Positions 46,015 to 55,008 of a stretch of 64,000 nucleotides of DNA are shown piece after piece. The stretch comes from a virus: positions 1 through 64,000 of the IMG/VR virus record IMGVR_UViG_3300036799_000108; one strand, 5' to 3'. Under the pieces are notes generated by a model. It made no database searches and was not told where the DNA came from. It saw nothing but the letters and a program-made list of their open reading frames with translations. How positions within the stretch are numbered: the stretch's first letter is position 1; each line of letters begins with the position of its first letter. Both the position numbers and the translations under genes were made by a program.

Positions 46015-49000
46015 ATCCGATTGCGCTGCACGGTGCGGCTTATCCCGGCCGCCGCCCTGGCGGTGATCTGAGGCTGCGACGAGCGGAAGCTGTTCGCGTC
46101 AGGCGTCGAGATGTTGAACACCACATTGCCGGCAGGCGCTCCACCGCCGTGGCCCTCGCGATCGCCGCTGGCGACGTGGCCGAGGACGCCCTCGAGGCGA
46201 CTGTTCTGGTTGGCGGTGAGCACGCGCTCGGAGCGGTGCAGGATGGCCGCGAATTCATCGTTGGCGAAGCCGTGCTGGAAGTGCGGCGCGAGGTCGAAGG
46301 CGCTCGCTGCCGTCGAGCGATAAGGCACCGTGTCGGTGCCGACCAAGCCGCCCGTGTGGTAGAGGCCGGGAAGGTCAGTCGACAAAGGCGCAGGCAGTGC
46401 ATCTGCCAGGGTCTGGGAGCTTTGCGCGAGACTGTCGAGGCTCGGCATACCGCTCGGCAGGGCACCCGCACCGCTGCCGCCCGTGAGGCCGAGGTAGCCG
46501 GGGCCGAGGAAGCCACCGGCCTTGTAGAAGCCTTCGCCGAAGATCTGGTCTGGTATCCAGCCGAACAGGCCGCCGGCATGACCCGCGATCTGGCTCAGGA
46601 GGTCGCCGCCGCCTGATGATCCGGCCTTGGGACTCCCCGCACCTCTTCCTCCGCCAAACAAGCTGCTCAATAAGCCGCCCAAGCCTCCCCCAGAGCTGCC
46701 GCCGCCAAGGCTGGCAGTCGCGCCAGCGCCAGCGCCCCCGCCGCCACCGAGCCCCAGCAGCCCGCCAAGCCACGACAAGATGCCGCCACCACCAAGGCCG
46801 GAAACAGCCGGCGCCACCTTCAGGGCGCCTGTCGCCACGTCGACCGGCAATTTGGCGAGGCTATCGTCCGCCGCACTGGTGTTGTTGATCGTTATGTCCG
46901 TCGGCGGGATTGGCGGGATTGGTAGCGGAAGGCCATCGCTGCCGAGACCTGGAGGGACTGGTGGGATCGGCAGTGGAAGACCGTCACTTCCCATTCCAGG
47001 GACGCCAGCCCCGTTGCCGATGCCGGGGAGGCCGAGGCCGCCGCCGCCCACGCTTATCACGCGCATGGCGTTCATTGCTGCATCGATTGGCAGGCCGCCT
47101 GTGGTGCCGGTGAGGGCCTTCAGCGCGTCTGAGGCGACGTTGTCGTTGGCGGCGGTCTTGTCACCACCACCCAGCTTCGACAGGGCGCCTCCGACGTCGC
47201 CAAGCTCCGGGCGACCGCCGCCGAACAGCGCGTTGAGCAGCGGGTTGACGATGGCCAGTTTGCTGAATTCCTTGATGACGTCGTTGACGATGCTGCCGAG
47301 CGCGTCGCTCCAGACCTTCGCGGCGTCAGCGCCCTTCTGGAAGCTCGCCACCATGGCATCGCCGATCGTGTTCGCAGCGGTGGTGCCAAAGTCCTGCAGC
47401 TCCTGGAACCCGGCCTTCTGCTTGTCGACCTGGGTCTTGAGATCGGCGGTCTGTTTCGCGGCATCAAGCGCGCGCTGCTGCTCGGCGTTGGGTGTCTCGC
47501 CAGGCTTCAGGTTCATGGCTTGACGCGCCTGCAGCGCAGCAGTCTGACGGTTGATCTCCTCCGTCGTGGCGCCGATCAACCTCGCCTCAAGCTGGAGCTG
47601 CTCGTTCTGCTTGCTGAGTTCTTGGATCATGCTGGCGGCAGCGTTCGTGCGCTTCGCCTCCGAGTTCCGATCGTAGGCTTCGGTCAGCGCGGTGACAGCG
47701 GTGGCATATTCCTTCGTGCCTTGTGCGCCATACTTCAGCGCGTCAACGGTCGCCCTCTCGAAATTGGCCGAGTGCTCCAAAAACTTGCCGCCAATTTCGG
47801 TCGCGGTGGTCAGGGCATTCTGGGCATTGGTCTCGCGATCGAGTGCGTCGACGGTATCCTTCAGTTCGCTGAGATGTCTCGCCTTCACCGCGTTGAGCCC
47901 AGCCGTCAGGGCCGTCTGGTCGACAATGCCGCCATTGGCGGCACGAGCCGCCTCCCTATACCGTTCTTCCTCCATGGCCAGATCGCGCGCCGCGCCTGCG
48001 GTCGCCGCCAACGGGCGGTTGGCGTCCTCGAGGGAGCGCGTCATCTTCTGCTGCTCGGTGATCAGGTCGGTGGCGTCGCCACGCAGCTTGTTGAGGATTT
48101 CAGAATAACGGATTGCCTCAGCCGAGGCCGTTTTGAAGGCCTCCTCTCCACCAGGAGTGGCAAGCGCCTGTTTAGCCCGCACGAGCGCGGCATCGATGTT
48201 TCGCTGCATGTCCTGTTGAGCAGCTTGGTTATCTCTGATCCGCACAGAGAGTGCGTCCTTGGACGCCTGAGTTGCCTTGTTGATGTCTTCTTGGCTGACA
48301 CCACCGAGGTTCGTGGACGGCGTGCCGGCGAACGCCTGATCGAGGCCCTTGGAGATGATCTCAGGCGCAACCTTATGGCCGGTCTCGCGATTGGCTATCG
48401 CCTGGATGACCTGCCGCGCCACTTCCTTGTCATGCACATTGAGCGGCGCGTTCGGATCGATGCCAGTCTCGGCGACAACGGCCTTGATGTAGGCCGCGGT
48501 GTCGTTCTCGTTCGGGGGCGCCCATTTCGTGATCTGCTGCGCGAGCGTCGTGATCTTGTGCTGATCCATATTGATCTGCAACTGCCGCACGCCCGCGGCG
48601 ATGCTCTCTTCCGGTGTGCCGAAGGTCTGGAAGCCCTTGGTGGCACCGGTCGGACGCAGACCGACCAAATTTTGCCCTGCTTCTGCTCCACCGCCCAATC
48701 CGACCTTGCGATCGATCGCGGCCAGAGCCGGCACATGGCGGTCAACCCAATCGCCGAATTCGCGGACCTTGTCGAGCGTCTCGAGAATTTTTCTTACGAT
48801 GTCGAGCAAGGTCGCCAGCATATTCCCCAGGAACGTGCCGATACCACCGATGGCACCGTGTGTGCTGGTTAGTTCCTCAACGAATTTGTGCCATGCCGTT
48901 GCGAGCTTAGTGGTTTCGTCACCGGCACCGCTCGCTGTTTGCCGGATGATCTGTTGCAGCTTTTGGTAGGCCGCAGCGGTGCCATCGGTCTGCTGGGTGA

Positions 49001-51323
49001 GACGAAGCTGGTCGATCGCCGCCTGAGTAAGGCCGGGGAACCGAGACCCCACCTGATCGCGGAGCTTCTGGGCTGCTCCCGCGGCATCATCGATGCCATC
49101 AGCCAGGATCTTCGTGGCCGTTGGCAGGTCGCTGCCCAGCACCTTGGAGAGGTCGTAGGCCAGCTTAATCATCTGCTGCAGGGCGTCGCGCGATCCCTCA
49201 AACCCGGCTGTCACCAACGTGCTCCCAGCCGTGAATGCGTCAGCTCTGGCGATCGGTGTCGTCGCAGCCAACTGGCGCGACGCCGCTTCGACATCCGCTG
49301 CCCTGGCAGACCTGGTGGCGAAATCCCCGCCAACAGCCCGCAGCCTGTTCCCCAGGTCGGAGAGGCGCTGGGCCGCCTGCTCGGCGCGGACAGTTATCAG
49401 GGCCAGGGATGCCGCGATGGCGACGATGCCAGCCACGATCAGGACAAACGGGTTCTTCGTGATCCAACCCATGATGGCGTTGAACGTGTTCGCAATCGCC
49501 GTTCCTAGCGCTTTGACCGAGACGCCAGCAGACAACATGACGTCGATTATCTGATGCCCCTGCTGGATCAGGGTCATGAAGATAGGCTGGCCGGTCGCAA
49601 AGCCCTGGAACGTCTGCACCGCCTGCACGCCCAACTGGCGCATGGCGAACTGCGTCTGGCCGGTCGTGCCGGTGAGTTGGCTGAGCGTCGTCCCATGGGC
49701 TTTCAATGCCGGATTGGACGCGGCGTATCCTGCGGTCACACGCTCCAGCGCCGCCTGGGTCTGCTTGTGCGTGAAGCCCAGCTTCGCTGCAGCCGCTTCT
49801 ACGAAACGCAACTCGGTTTCGTATTCCTTCGAGGCACGATAAACGGGGTCGATCGCGGCGCGCAGCTCATTCATTCCAGAGACAGCGGCGGCCTCGGCCC
49901 GCATCATTGATACAGCCGCACGGTTTCGTGCCTCAGCGGCCTCGGTTGCCGAGATCGCGGCGAGCTTCTCTGCTTCGGCCACGCCTTCCATTGTCTTCTT
50001 GTAGGAGAGCGCCGCAGCCGCCAGCGGGCTGTACTTCGCCGCCAACGCATCCAAAGCTGCAGCCTGCTTCGCGACATCCTCGGGACTTATCGGGCCGAAC
50101 TGCACGGTGCCCATTCGAGTATTCGCGGCCTGCGCTTGCGCCTGGGTGATTGGGCCGAATTGCTCCGACCCGTAGCGGGCGTTGGCGGCCTGCGACTGTG
50201 CCTGCGTAATTGGGCCGAACTGCTCGGTCCCATAGCGGACGTTGGCGGCATTGGCTGCCCTTCGTGCGGCCTCCACTTGTGCCATCGTGATTGGGCCGAA
50301 CTGCTCCGACCCATAACGCATATTCTCGGCCTGCGACTGTGCCAGCGTGATTGGGCCGAATTGATCAGTCCCGCGACGAACATTGGCGGCATTGGCGGCC
50401 GCTCTAGCGACCTGCACCTCCTGCTCCATCACAGAAGCAAAGACGCCCTCAAGCTCTTGCTGTCTCGCCGCACGGTTCACGTAGCTCGGCCCCTGGACGC
50501 CGAACTGGCTGGGGGACGGTATGGCTTGCTGCTGGCGCTGCTGGAACGCCTGGAATGAGCGAGCAAGCTGCTCGCCATACAGTTCTGCGCCTGCCGTGCC
50601 TGGTGGCGGCGTGACGCCGGCCAACCCGTAGGCCGTCCCGCCGGTCAACTGCATGGCACCGAAGCGACCGCCGATACGCGACTGAGCGAGAAGGCCCTGT
50701 GCGCGAAGGTCGCGAATGGCCGCCGAAGCACCCTGGCCACCGAGAGTTCGGTCATAGCCCAGTGTGGCGAGGCCCTGAATGTCCACGCGGCCTGTGGCAA
50801 TCGCTTGCAGGATGTCCCGCTGCTGCTGTGTGACTCTCGGCTGCGGAGTGGGCGGCGGCGGCGCTCCCCTGACGTCGGCCACCATCTCGGCCTGCCCTCG
50901 TCGCACGGCCTGCATGACTTGCACGAGCTGCTGCAGCGCTCGCACTCGCTGCTCGGCGGTCGTGCCCACTGCCCCCATCGTCTCGGCAAATTGCTTCGCC
51001 GCGGTGCCGGCCGTGCCGAAGCCCTTCTCGACGGCCTCCATCACGGTTTTGTACATTCCCAGATCGCGGCCGTTGGCGAAGGCCTTCTGCAACGTCTGGA
51101 TCGTCTGCGCATACTTCTGCGCTTCGGCATAGCCATCGATAAACTTGCGGGCGATCACATCGAACCCACGAGACGCATCCAGCAACTGCCGCCCCATGGC
51201 AGAGCTGGTCTGCGTGATCTGTTGCATCGTTTTCGTCGCCTCGGTGGCAATCTCGCGTAAGCCCTGTTTCATGGGCTCCGCGTTCATGCCGGCGACGATG
51301 GTGGTCCGCTTCTCAACGTCCAT
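46011..51323 (-). CDS. Tape measure protein
   Basis: A 1770-residue protein. N-terminal coils are followed by five 20-residue repeats with GxxQFGPIT (about 50085-50385), a membrane-like segment (FVLIVAGIVAIAASLALITV near residue 640), long coiled coils and a glycine-rich C-terminus (LGGGGGAGAGATASLGGGSS). At about 0.15 nm per residue it predicts a tail of roughly 250 nm. No lysozyme-like domain is seen. Its start overlaps the GT frame by 11 bases, as usual. Confidence 0.9.
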   Translation of the reverse strand: MDVEKRTTIVAGMNAEPMKQGLREIATEATKTMQQITQTSSAMGRQLLDASRGFDVIARKFIDGYAEAQKYAQTIQTLQKAFANGRDLGMYKTVMEAVEKGFGTAGTAAKQFAETMGAVGTTAEQRVRALQQLVQVMQAVRRGQAEMVADVRGAPPPPTPQPRVTQQQRDILQAIATGRVDIQGLATLGYDRTLGGQGASAAIRDLRAQGLLAQSRIGGRFGAMQLTGGTAYGLAGVTPPPGTAGAELYGEQLARSFQAFQQRQQQAIPSPSQFGVQGPSYVNRAARQQELEGVFASVMEQEVQVARAAANAANVRRGTDQFGPITLAQSQAENMRYGSEQFGPITMAQVEAARRAANAANVRYGTEQFGPITQAQSQAANARYGSEQFGPITQAQAQAANTRMGTVQFGPISPEDVAKQAAALDALAAKYSPLAAAALSYKKTMEGVAEAEKLAAISATEAAEARNRAAVSMMRAEAAAVSGMNELRAAIDPVYRASKEYETELRFVEAAAAKLGFTHKQTQAALERVTAGYAASNPALKAHGTTLSQLTGTTGQTQFAMRQLGVQAVQTFQGFATGQPIFMTLIQQGHQIIDVMLSAGVSVKALGTAIANTFNAIMGWITKNPFVLIVAGIVAIAASLALITVRAEQAAQRLSDLGNRLRAVGGDFATRSARAADVEAASRQLAATTPIARADAFTAGSTLVTAGFEGSRDALQQMIKLAYDLSKVLGSDLPTATKILADGIDDAAGAAQKLRDQVGSRFPGLTQAAIDQLRLTQQTDGTAAAYQKLQQIIRQTASGAGDETTKLATAWHKFVEELTSTHGAIGGIGTFLGNMLATLLDIVRKILETLDKVREFGDWVDRHVPALAAIDRKVGLGGGAEAGQNLVGLRPTGATKGFQTFGTPEESIAAGVRQLQINMDQHKITTLAQQITKWAPPNENDTAAYIKAVVAETGIDPNAPLNVHDKEVARQVIQAIANRETGHKVAPEIISKGLDQAFAGTPSTNLGGVSQEDINKATQASKDALSVRIRDNQAAQQDMQRNIDAALVRAKQALATPGGEEAFKTASAEAIRYSEILNKLRGDATDLITEQQKMTRSLEDANRPLAATAGAARDLAMEEERYREAARAANGGIVDQTALTAGLNAVKARHLSELKDTVDALDRETNAQNALTTATEIGGKFLEHSANFERATVDALKYGAQGTKEYATAVTALTEAYDRNSEAKRTNAAASMIQELSKQNEQLQLEARLIGATTEEINRQTAALQARQAMNLKPGETPNAEQQRALDAAKQTADLKTQVDKQKAGFQELQDFGTTAANTIGDAMVASFQKGADAAKVWSDALGSIVNDVIKEFSKLAIVNPLLNALFGGGRPELGDVGGALSKLGGGDKTAANDNVASDALKALTGTTGGLPIDAAMNAMRVISVGGGGLGLPGIGNGAGVPGMGSDGLPLPIPPVPPGLGSDGLPLPIPPIPPTDITINNTSAADDSLAKLPVDVATGALKVAPAVSGLGGGGILSWLGGLLGLGGGGGAGAGATASLGGGSSGGGLGGLLSSLFGGGRGAGSPKAGSSGGGDLLSQIAGHAGGLFGWIPDQIFGEGFYKAGGFLGPGYLGLTGGSGAGALPSGMPSLDSLAQSSQTLADALPAPLSTDLPGLYHTGGLVGTDTVPYRSTAASAFDLAPHFQHGFANDEFAAILHRSERVLTANQNSRLEGVLGHVASGDREGHGGGAPAGNVVFNISTPDANSFRSSQPQITARAAAGISRTVQRNRM
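50085..50385. repeat. Five repeats in tape measure gene
   Basis: Reading leftward the unit is about 60 bp and encodes ANVRRGTDQFGPITLAQSQA with variants (RYGSEQFGPITMAQ, RYGTEQFGPITQAQ, RYGSEQFGPITQAQ, RMGTVQFGPIS). The unit stays in frame, so repeat number could change tail length. Confidence 0.8.
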
Positions 51324-52127
51324 GTGACTGCCTGCGCTGACTTTGCTGTTCTCGCCACGCCTGATGGTCTTTGCGGCTTTCCGCCTGCGCGACCAGCCAC
51401 AAGCGGTCGAGGATCAGAATGGTCTTCACCTCGGACGCACGAATATCGGTGCCGGTGAGACCGGCCCATGCGGCGATGTCACTATAGGAGAAGGGATTCG
51501 GTCCCCAGCCATTGCCACCGCGTGCGATGTGCAATTCCTGGAACCAGTCCCAGAGGTACGACAGTTCCAACGGCATGTCGGGACCGTCGAGGTCGGGAGG
51601 TCGGCGGCCTGTCTGACGTTCGACGCTCTCGAGAATCTCCCGCGCTGTTGCCTGGCCATCGGCAGTTACGCGGCTGAGTCTGAATTCATGCTCAGCGAAA
51701 TCGAGGAGTTCTCCGAGGGCGTCGGGCGGAAGTTTCCCAGGTCATTGACGAAGTTCGAGACCTGATCACGCAACCACTGAACGTCATGATAGAGCGCGAG
51801 GGCATTTTCCGGCGTGCATGGCTCGTTGATCGGCGTGCCATCCGGCATCGCAAGGCACCATGCCTTGGTCAGGTGCGCCAGCTTCTCGATGACGTTTTCC
51901 TCGATGTCTTTGGCCGCGGCCCGCTGCGCGCGCCGGCGCAGGGTCTTGTCCAGCAGCCTGCGATCGATCCGACGACCAATGTCGCTTTGAGACGGATGCA
52001 GCTCGATCCAACATTCCTCGCCCGTGTCGCTGCGCACGATGGGTTCGGGCTCCCACGGGTTCATCAGTGTCATCCTCGCGGGCGCCTCCGAGATTTGGAG
52101 CCCAGCGAACTTGCTATTCAACGCCAT
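51313..52127 (-). CDS. Tail assembly chaperone GT (frameshift product)
   Basis: Reading from ATG 52127 and shifting by -1 at GGGAAAC (51732-51738) joins the G frame to a downstream frame that reads GKLPPDALGELLDFAEHEFR, later MPLELSYLWDWFQELHIARG, and stops at 51313, just inside the tape-measure start. The T part (YLWDWFQEL, SYSDIAAWAGL) has the form of the tail-tube binding domain of lambda GT and its relatives. The total is about 270 residues. This is inferred from sequence; the product is not shown directly. Confidence 0.8.
51666..52127 (-). CDS. Tail assembly chaperone G
   Basis: A 153-residue chaperone that precedes the tape measure. It starts MALNSKFAGLQISEAPARMT after AGGGGGAG, has a helical central part (RRLLDKTLRRRAQRAAAKDI, EENVIEKLAHLTKAWCLAMP) and ends NSSISLSMNSDSAA. 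Most ribosomes should make this form. The slippery sequence near its end allows the longer GT form. Confidence 0.85.
   Translation of the reverse strand: MALNSKFAGLQISEAPARMTLMNPWEPEPIVRSDTGEECWIELHPSQSDIGRRIDRRLLDKTLRRRAQRAAAKDIEENVIEKLAHLTKAWCLAMPDGTPINEPCTPENALALYHDVQWLRDQVSNFVNDLGNFRPTPSENSSISLSMNSDSAA
51732..51738 (-). promoter_or_regulatory. Programmed -1 frameshift site GGGAAAC
   Basis: The G frame reads CTG-GGA-AAC, so the heptamer G-GGA-AAC fits the X-XXY-YYZ pattern. After a -1 step the frame is open for 140 codons to the GT stop. This is the same arrangement as in lambda G/GT (G-GGA-AAG) and many siphoviruses. Confidence 0.85.
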
Positions 52128-52231
52128 AATGTCTCCCCCTGCCGGTGGGTGATGGGACGGCCCCGGCAGGTGCCGCCCCACCCCTCGAACGCGCGCGCCG
52201 AAGCGCTATCCCGCTGCCGATCGGGATCCGT

Positions 52232-53578
52232 TTATTCCGCTGCCATCGCCATTCGGGATGCGCGTGATGGCATGGCCGCCCCACTACCGAGGTCGACGCC
52301 GGCTGGAGCGACGAGGGTGCTGCGACCCAAACTGGCCGGCGCCTCCGTGTCGCTGATGACGATGGTGGTCTGCGGCATGCCTGCCGCGGATCCTACATAC
52401 TTCAGCGCCTGGAAGCCGAAGCTGACCGACTGGCCGCCCTCGCCCGTGAGATTGATCGCCGCGGTGCTGAACTTCAGCCGAGGCATGAAGATCGACATGG
52501 CCGGACTGTTGGCGGCGGACGACGAGGTCATCGTCAGCAGGAAGCTCACCTCGGCCTCGTTGATGAAGTCGTCGATGAGATCCTGGCTATCGAGGAACGC
52601 GGTGATCGTGCCGGTGAGGTTGGCGCGGCCAAGGAAGATCTCGGCCGAGAAGTTCTGGCCGATGACCTCTGCCGGGGTCGGCGTGAGGTTCATCGTCATG
52701 TCGGCCGAGGTTGCCACCCCGACTTTCTCAGTGCCGAAGTAGAGCGATCCGTTGACGGCCGTCAGCACGGGCGTGTTCGTCTCGGCTGCGGGGTCCGTGA
52801 AGTAAGGCCCGGTCGCCGGGTCAAACTGCGCACGACCCAGCACGTTGAATTCGACCGTGCCCATACCGGTTGCCGGGAGCGCCAAGTGGTAGCTGCCGAT
52901 GCGGCACTCACGATAGAGCCGCGCGATATTCAGATCCTCGTGGAATACCTCGACCCCGAACTTACGCTTCACGAAGTTCGAACTGGGCACCATTGTCGTC
53001 GCGCCAGGCGCCGCCGCCGTGAAGGTGGTAACCGGCACGGTCACATCGGCGGTCGGCGCTGGTGTCACAGCCACCACCCGATTGGTGGTGCCGCTGAAGC
53101 CGAGGACGGTGAAGTTGGTGTTGTCGACCACGCTACCGGAACCGGTCACCCTGATGACCGATCCGACGCCGAAGCCCGCAGCCACAGGATCGCCGCCACC
53201 GAAGGTGATCGTGCTGGCCGACTTGCTTGCGGCAATGCTGGTGAGCGTCGTCTGATCAGCCGTGGCGCCGGCAGTGCGTGTGTCGCGGTGCACGGCCTCG
53301 AAGAAGTCCATGTAGGTGCCGAGGCTGATCTCGCCCGCGATGTTTCCTTCAGCCCGCTGGACGCCATGTCTGAAGTCCACGATCTGTCGGTCATTGCGAA
53401 TTTCCGCCGACTGATACGTGTTCTTCGCCAATGACAGCGTGCTGCTGACGCGACGCAGGATCTGGCCACCGGTCGGTCCGGGCGCAGTGGTCGGATCATC
53501 GAGTTCGTTCGCGGTGATGTCGCCCGTTGCGTAGGCGGCATAAGCTATTCTAGCTGAAACTCCTTCTGAGAGCGGCAC
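52232..53578 (-). CDS. Major tail tube protein
   Basis: A 448-residue protein in the position of the tail tube, with the pattern of the phage tail tube family (EIRNDRQIVDFRHGVQRAEG, EISLGTYMDFFEAVHRDTRT; later VEFNVLGRAQFDPATGPYFT and FGTEKVGVATSADMTMNLTP). A perfect AAGGAGG five bases before GTG 53578 fits very high expression. An inserted beta-rich segment (residues about 120-200) may be a surface-exposed Ig-like domain. The GTG two codons earlier overlaps the ribosome binding site and is rejected. Confidence 0.85.
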   Translation of the reverse strand: MPLSEGVSARIAYAAYATGDITANELDDPTTAPGPTGGQILRRVSSTLSLAKNTYQSAEIRNDRQIVDFRHGVQRAEGNIAGEISLGTYMDFFEAVHRDTRTAGATADQTTLTSIAASKSASTITFGGGDPVAAGFGVGSVIRVTGSGSVVDNTNFTVLGFSGTTNRVVAVTPAPTADVTVPVTTFTAAAPGATTMVPSSNFVKRKFGVEVFHEDLNIARLYRECRIGSYHLALPATGMGTVEFNVLGRAQFDPATGPYFTDPAAETNTPVLTAVNGSLYFGTEKVGVATSADMTMNLTPTPAEVIGQNFSAEIFLGRANLTGTITAFLDSQDLIDDFINEAEVSFLLTMTSSSAANSPAMSIFMPRLKFSTAAINLTGEGGQSVSFGFQALKYVGSAAGMPQTTIVISDTEAPASLGRSTLVAPAGVDLGSGAAMPSRASRMAMAAE

Positions 53579-53656
53579 GGTCACCTCCTTGACTAAACAG
53601 GGAATGCGGCGCCTCTCGACGTCGCTGGACGTCTTGCCCAAGGACGGCTTAGGGCC

Positions 53657-54436
53657 TTACCGAACTCTCAATCCGGTAATAGGTTTGTCTGTAGGTTTTC
53701 TTCCGGCCATGCTGGTCAGCATCCGTGCGCGATATTCTGGATCGCGCCATCTGGCCGCCTGATCGCTGCTTTGCTTTGCTCGGTGGGGCTCCATGGCGAG
53801 ACGTTTCTTTTCCGCGTGGTCAGCACTCTGCTTTTTGCCGCGCCATGCCTTGCCAGCTAGGGCCGCCCGCTCTGGCGACATCTTCTTGCCCTTAGTCCGA
53901 GCTATGGATGCCTGAATGGTGGCATCGCTTGGCCTACGCCCTTTTGCCACCTCGGAACGTCTCGTCCGCTCCTCCGCGCTCTGCTTGCGTCCTCTGTTCT
54001 TGTTCGCAGCCTGCTTTATGGCTGCCGCCCACTTAGGACTTTTCCGCCTGCCGTCTGCTGCCTTTCGTTGCGCATCAAGTGAAAGGGCGGCGGCGCATAT
54101 GGCATCGCCTCCATCCGTGATGTTGCCGAGCGGCCCCAGCATTCTGTAGTAGGCGATCCACCAACGCTCTACGGCCTGCCATTCAGAGGATTCGACGGTC
54201 TCCAAAACCATCAAACCTGGGCGACCTCCGTCAGCAATTATCTCCCGTATAGTCGGCCCTGATCCGCACTGGCGCCCGGCTATAGCGTCGCAGATATGAG
54301 CGCGAAGTCTTTGCGCCGGCCGATTTATCGTCTTGCCGACGTAGAATACGCGCCCATCGCGTGGATCAGTCAGCACATAGATCGTGACAGGTCTCGCCGC
54401 ACGCGCCGTACGCGCGGTAGCCTCATCATCAGCCAT
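53657..54436 (-). CDS. GIY-YIG homing endonuclease with NUMOD3 repeats
   Basis: A 259-residue protein. The GIY-YIG core is near the start: IYVLTDPRDGRVFYVGKT (GIY as IYV, YIG as YVG), an arginine in RLRAHICDA and a glutamate further on (ETVESSEWQAVERWWIAYY). The C-terminus carries NUMOD3-like segments (SAEERTRRSEVAKGRRPSDA, KMSPERAALAGKAWRGKKQS). It is a free-standing homing endonuclease inserted between tail terminator and tail tube genes, in late-gene orientation. ATG 54436 follows GGAG. Confidence 0.9.
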   Translation of the reverse strand: MADDEATARTARAARPVTIYVLTDPRDGRVFYVGKTINRPAQRLRAHICDAIAGRQCGSGPTIREIIADGGRPGLMVLETVESSEWQAVERWWIAYYRMLGPLGNITDGGDAICAAALSLDAQRKAADGRRKSPKWAAAIKQAANKNRGRKQSAEERTRRSEVAKGRRPSDATIQASIARTKGKKMSPERAALAGKAWRGKKQSADHAEKKRLAMEPHRAKQSSDQAARWRDPEYRARMLTSMAGRKPTDKPITGLRVR

Positions 54437-54464
54437 CGTGTAGCTCCAAGATACTCGGTGGTCA

Positions 54465-54499
54465 GGAGCCCATTCGCTGTTTCCGCAGCGATGGGCTCC
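54465..54499 (-). promoter_or_regulatory. Hairpin upstream of the homing endonuclease
   Basis: GGAGCCCAT pairs with ATGGGCTCC and CGCTG with CAGCG, with one bulged base and a 6-nt loop, 14 bp in all. There is no T tract. Homing endonuclease genes in T-even phages have hairpins that limit translation of read-through messages; this could act the same way. Confidence 0.5.
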
Positions 54500-54531
54500 G
54501 CACATTTCAGCAGTTCACTCCGAGTCGGGCC

Positions 54532-55005
54532 TCAGCCCGGAAAGCGGAACGCGAAGACTTCGAGGTAGCCGCGCGTAAACCAGACGCCATTCTCGGTCGG
54601 GCCCCAGTCGAAGCCGCTGCCGGAACCGATGAACGACAGATCCCATTCGTCCTGTTGCACACGATACGAACGGAAGATCGCGGTCGCGGCGCTGATCAGT
54701 CGCAGCGCCTCGTCCTCATCACCAATGGTCACCGAAGCGAAGTTGCGCAGGATGACCGAGCCATACTGGACGCGGAGATTACGAAAGCGCCCGCCGCCGA
54801 AGCCGATGATCTCCTCGCGTCCGAAGTCGATCTCGTTCCTGAAGAAGTAGGGCAGTCCCATTCCGTTGCTGCTGTGGCCGCTGATCGGATCGATCAGTGG
54901 CAGCGGCTCGTTCTCGCGCCAGAGCACCGGCACGTCGGTTCGCGTCCAACTGGCAGTCCAGGCCGCCATCACGGCCTGCTTTATGACCAGATAGAGGTCG
55001 TCCAC
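54532..55005 (-). CDS. Tail terminator-like protein (DUF4128-like)
   Basis: A 157-residue protein that resembles phage tail terminators: LYLVIKQAVMAAWTASWTRT, PVLWRENEPLPLIDPISGHS, then VQYGSVILRNFASVTIG and GYLEVFAFRFPG at the end. Starts at GTG 55005, four bases after the preceding stop. The product should cap the tail tube and join it to the neck. Confidence 0.7.
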   Translation of the reverse strand: MDDLYLVIKQAVMAAWTASWTRTDVPVLWRENEPLPLIDPISGHSSNGMGLPYFFRNEIDFGREEIIGFGGGRFRNLRVQYGSVILRNFASVTIGDEDEALRLISAATAIFRSYRVQQDEWDLSFIGSGSGFDWGPTENGVWFTRGYLEVFAFRFPG

Positions 55006-55008
55006 CTG

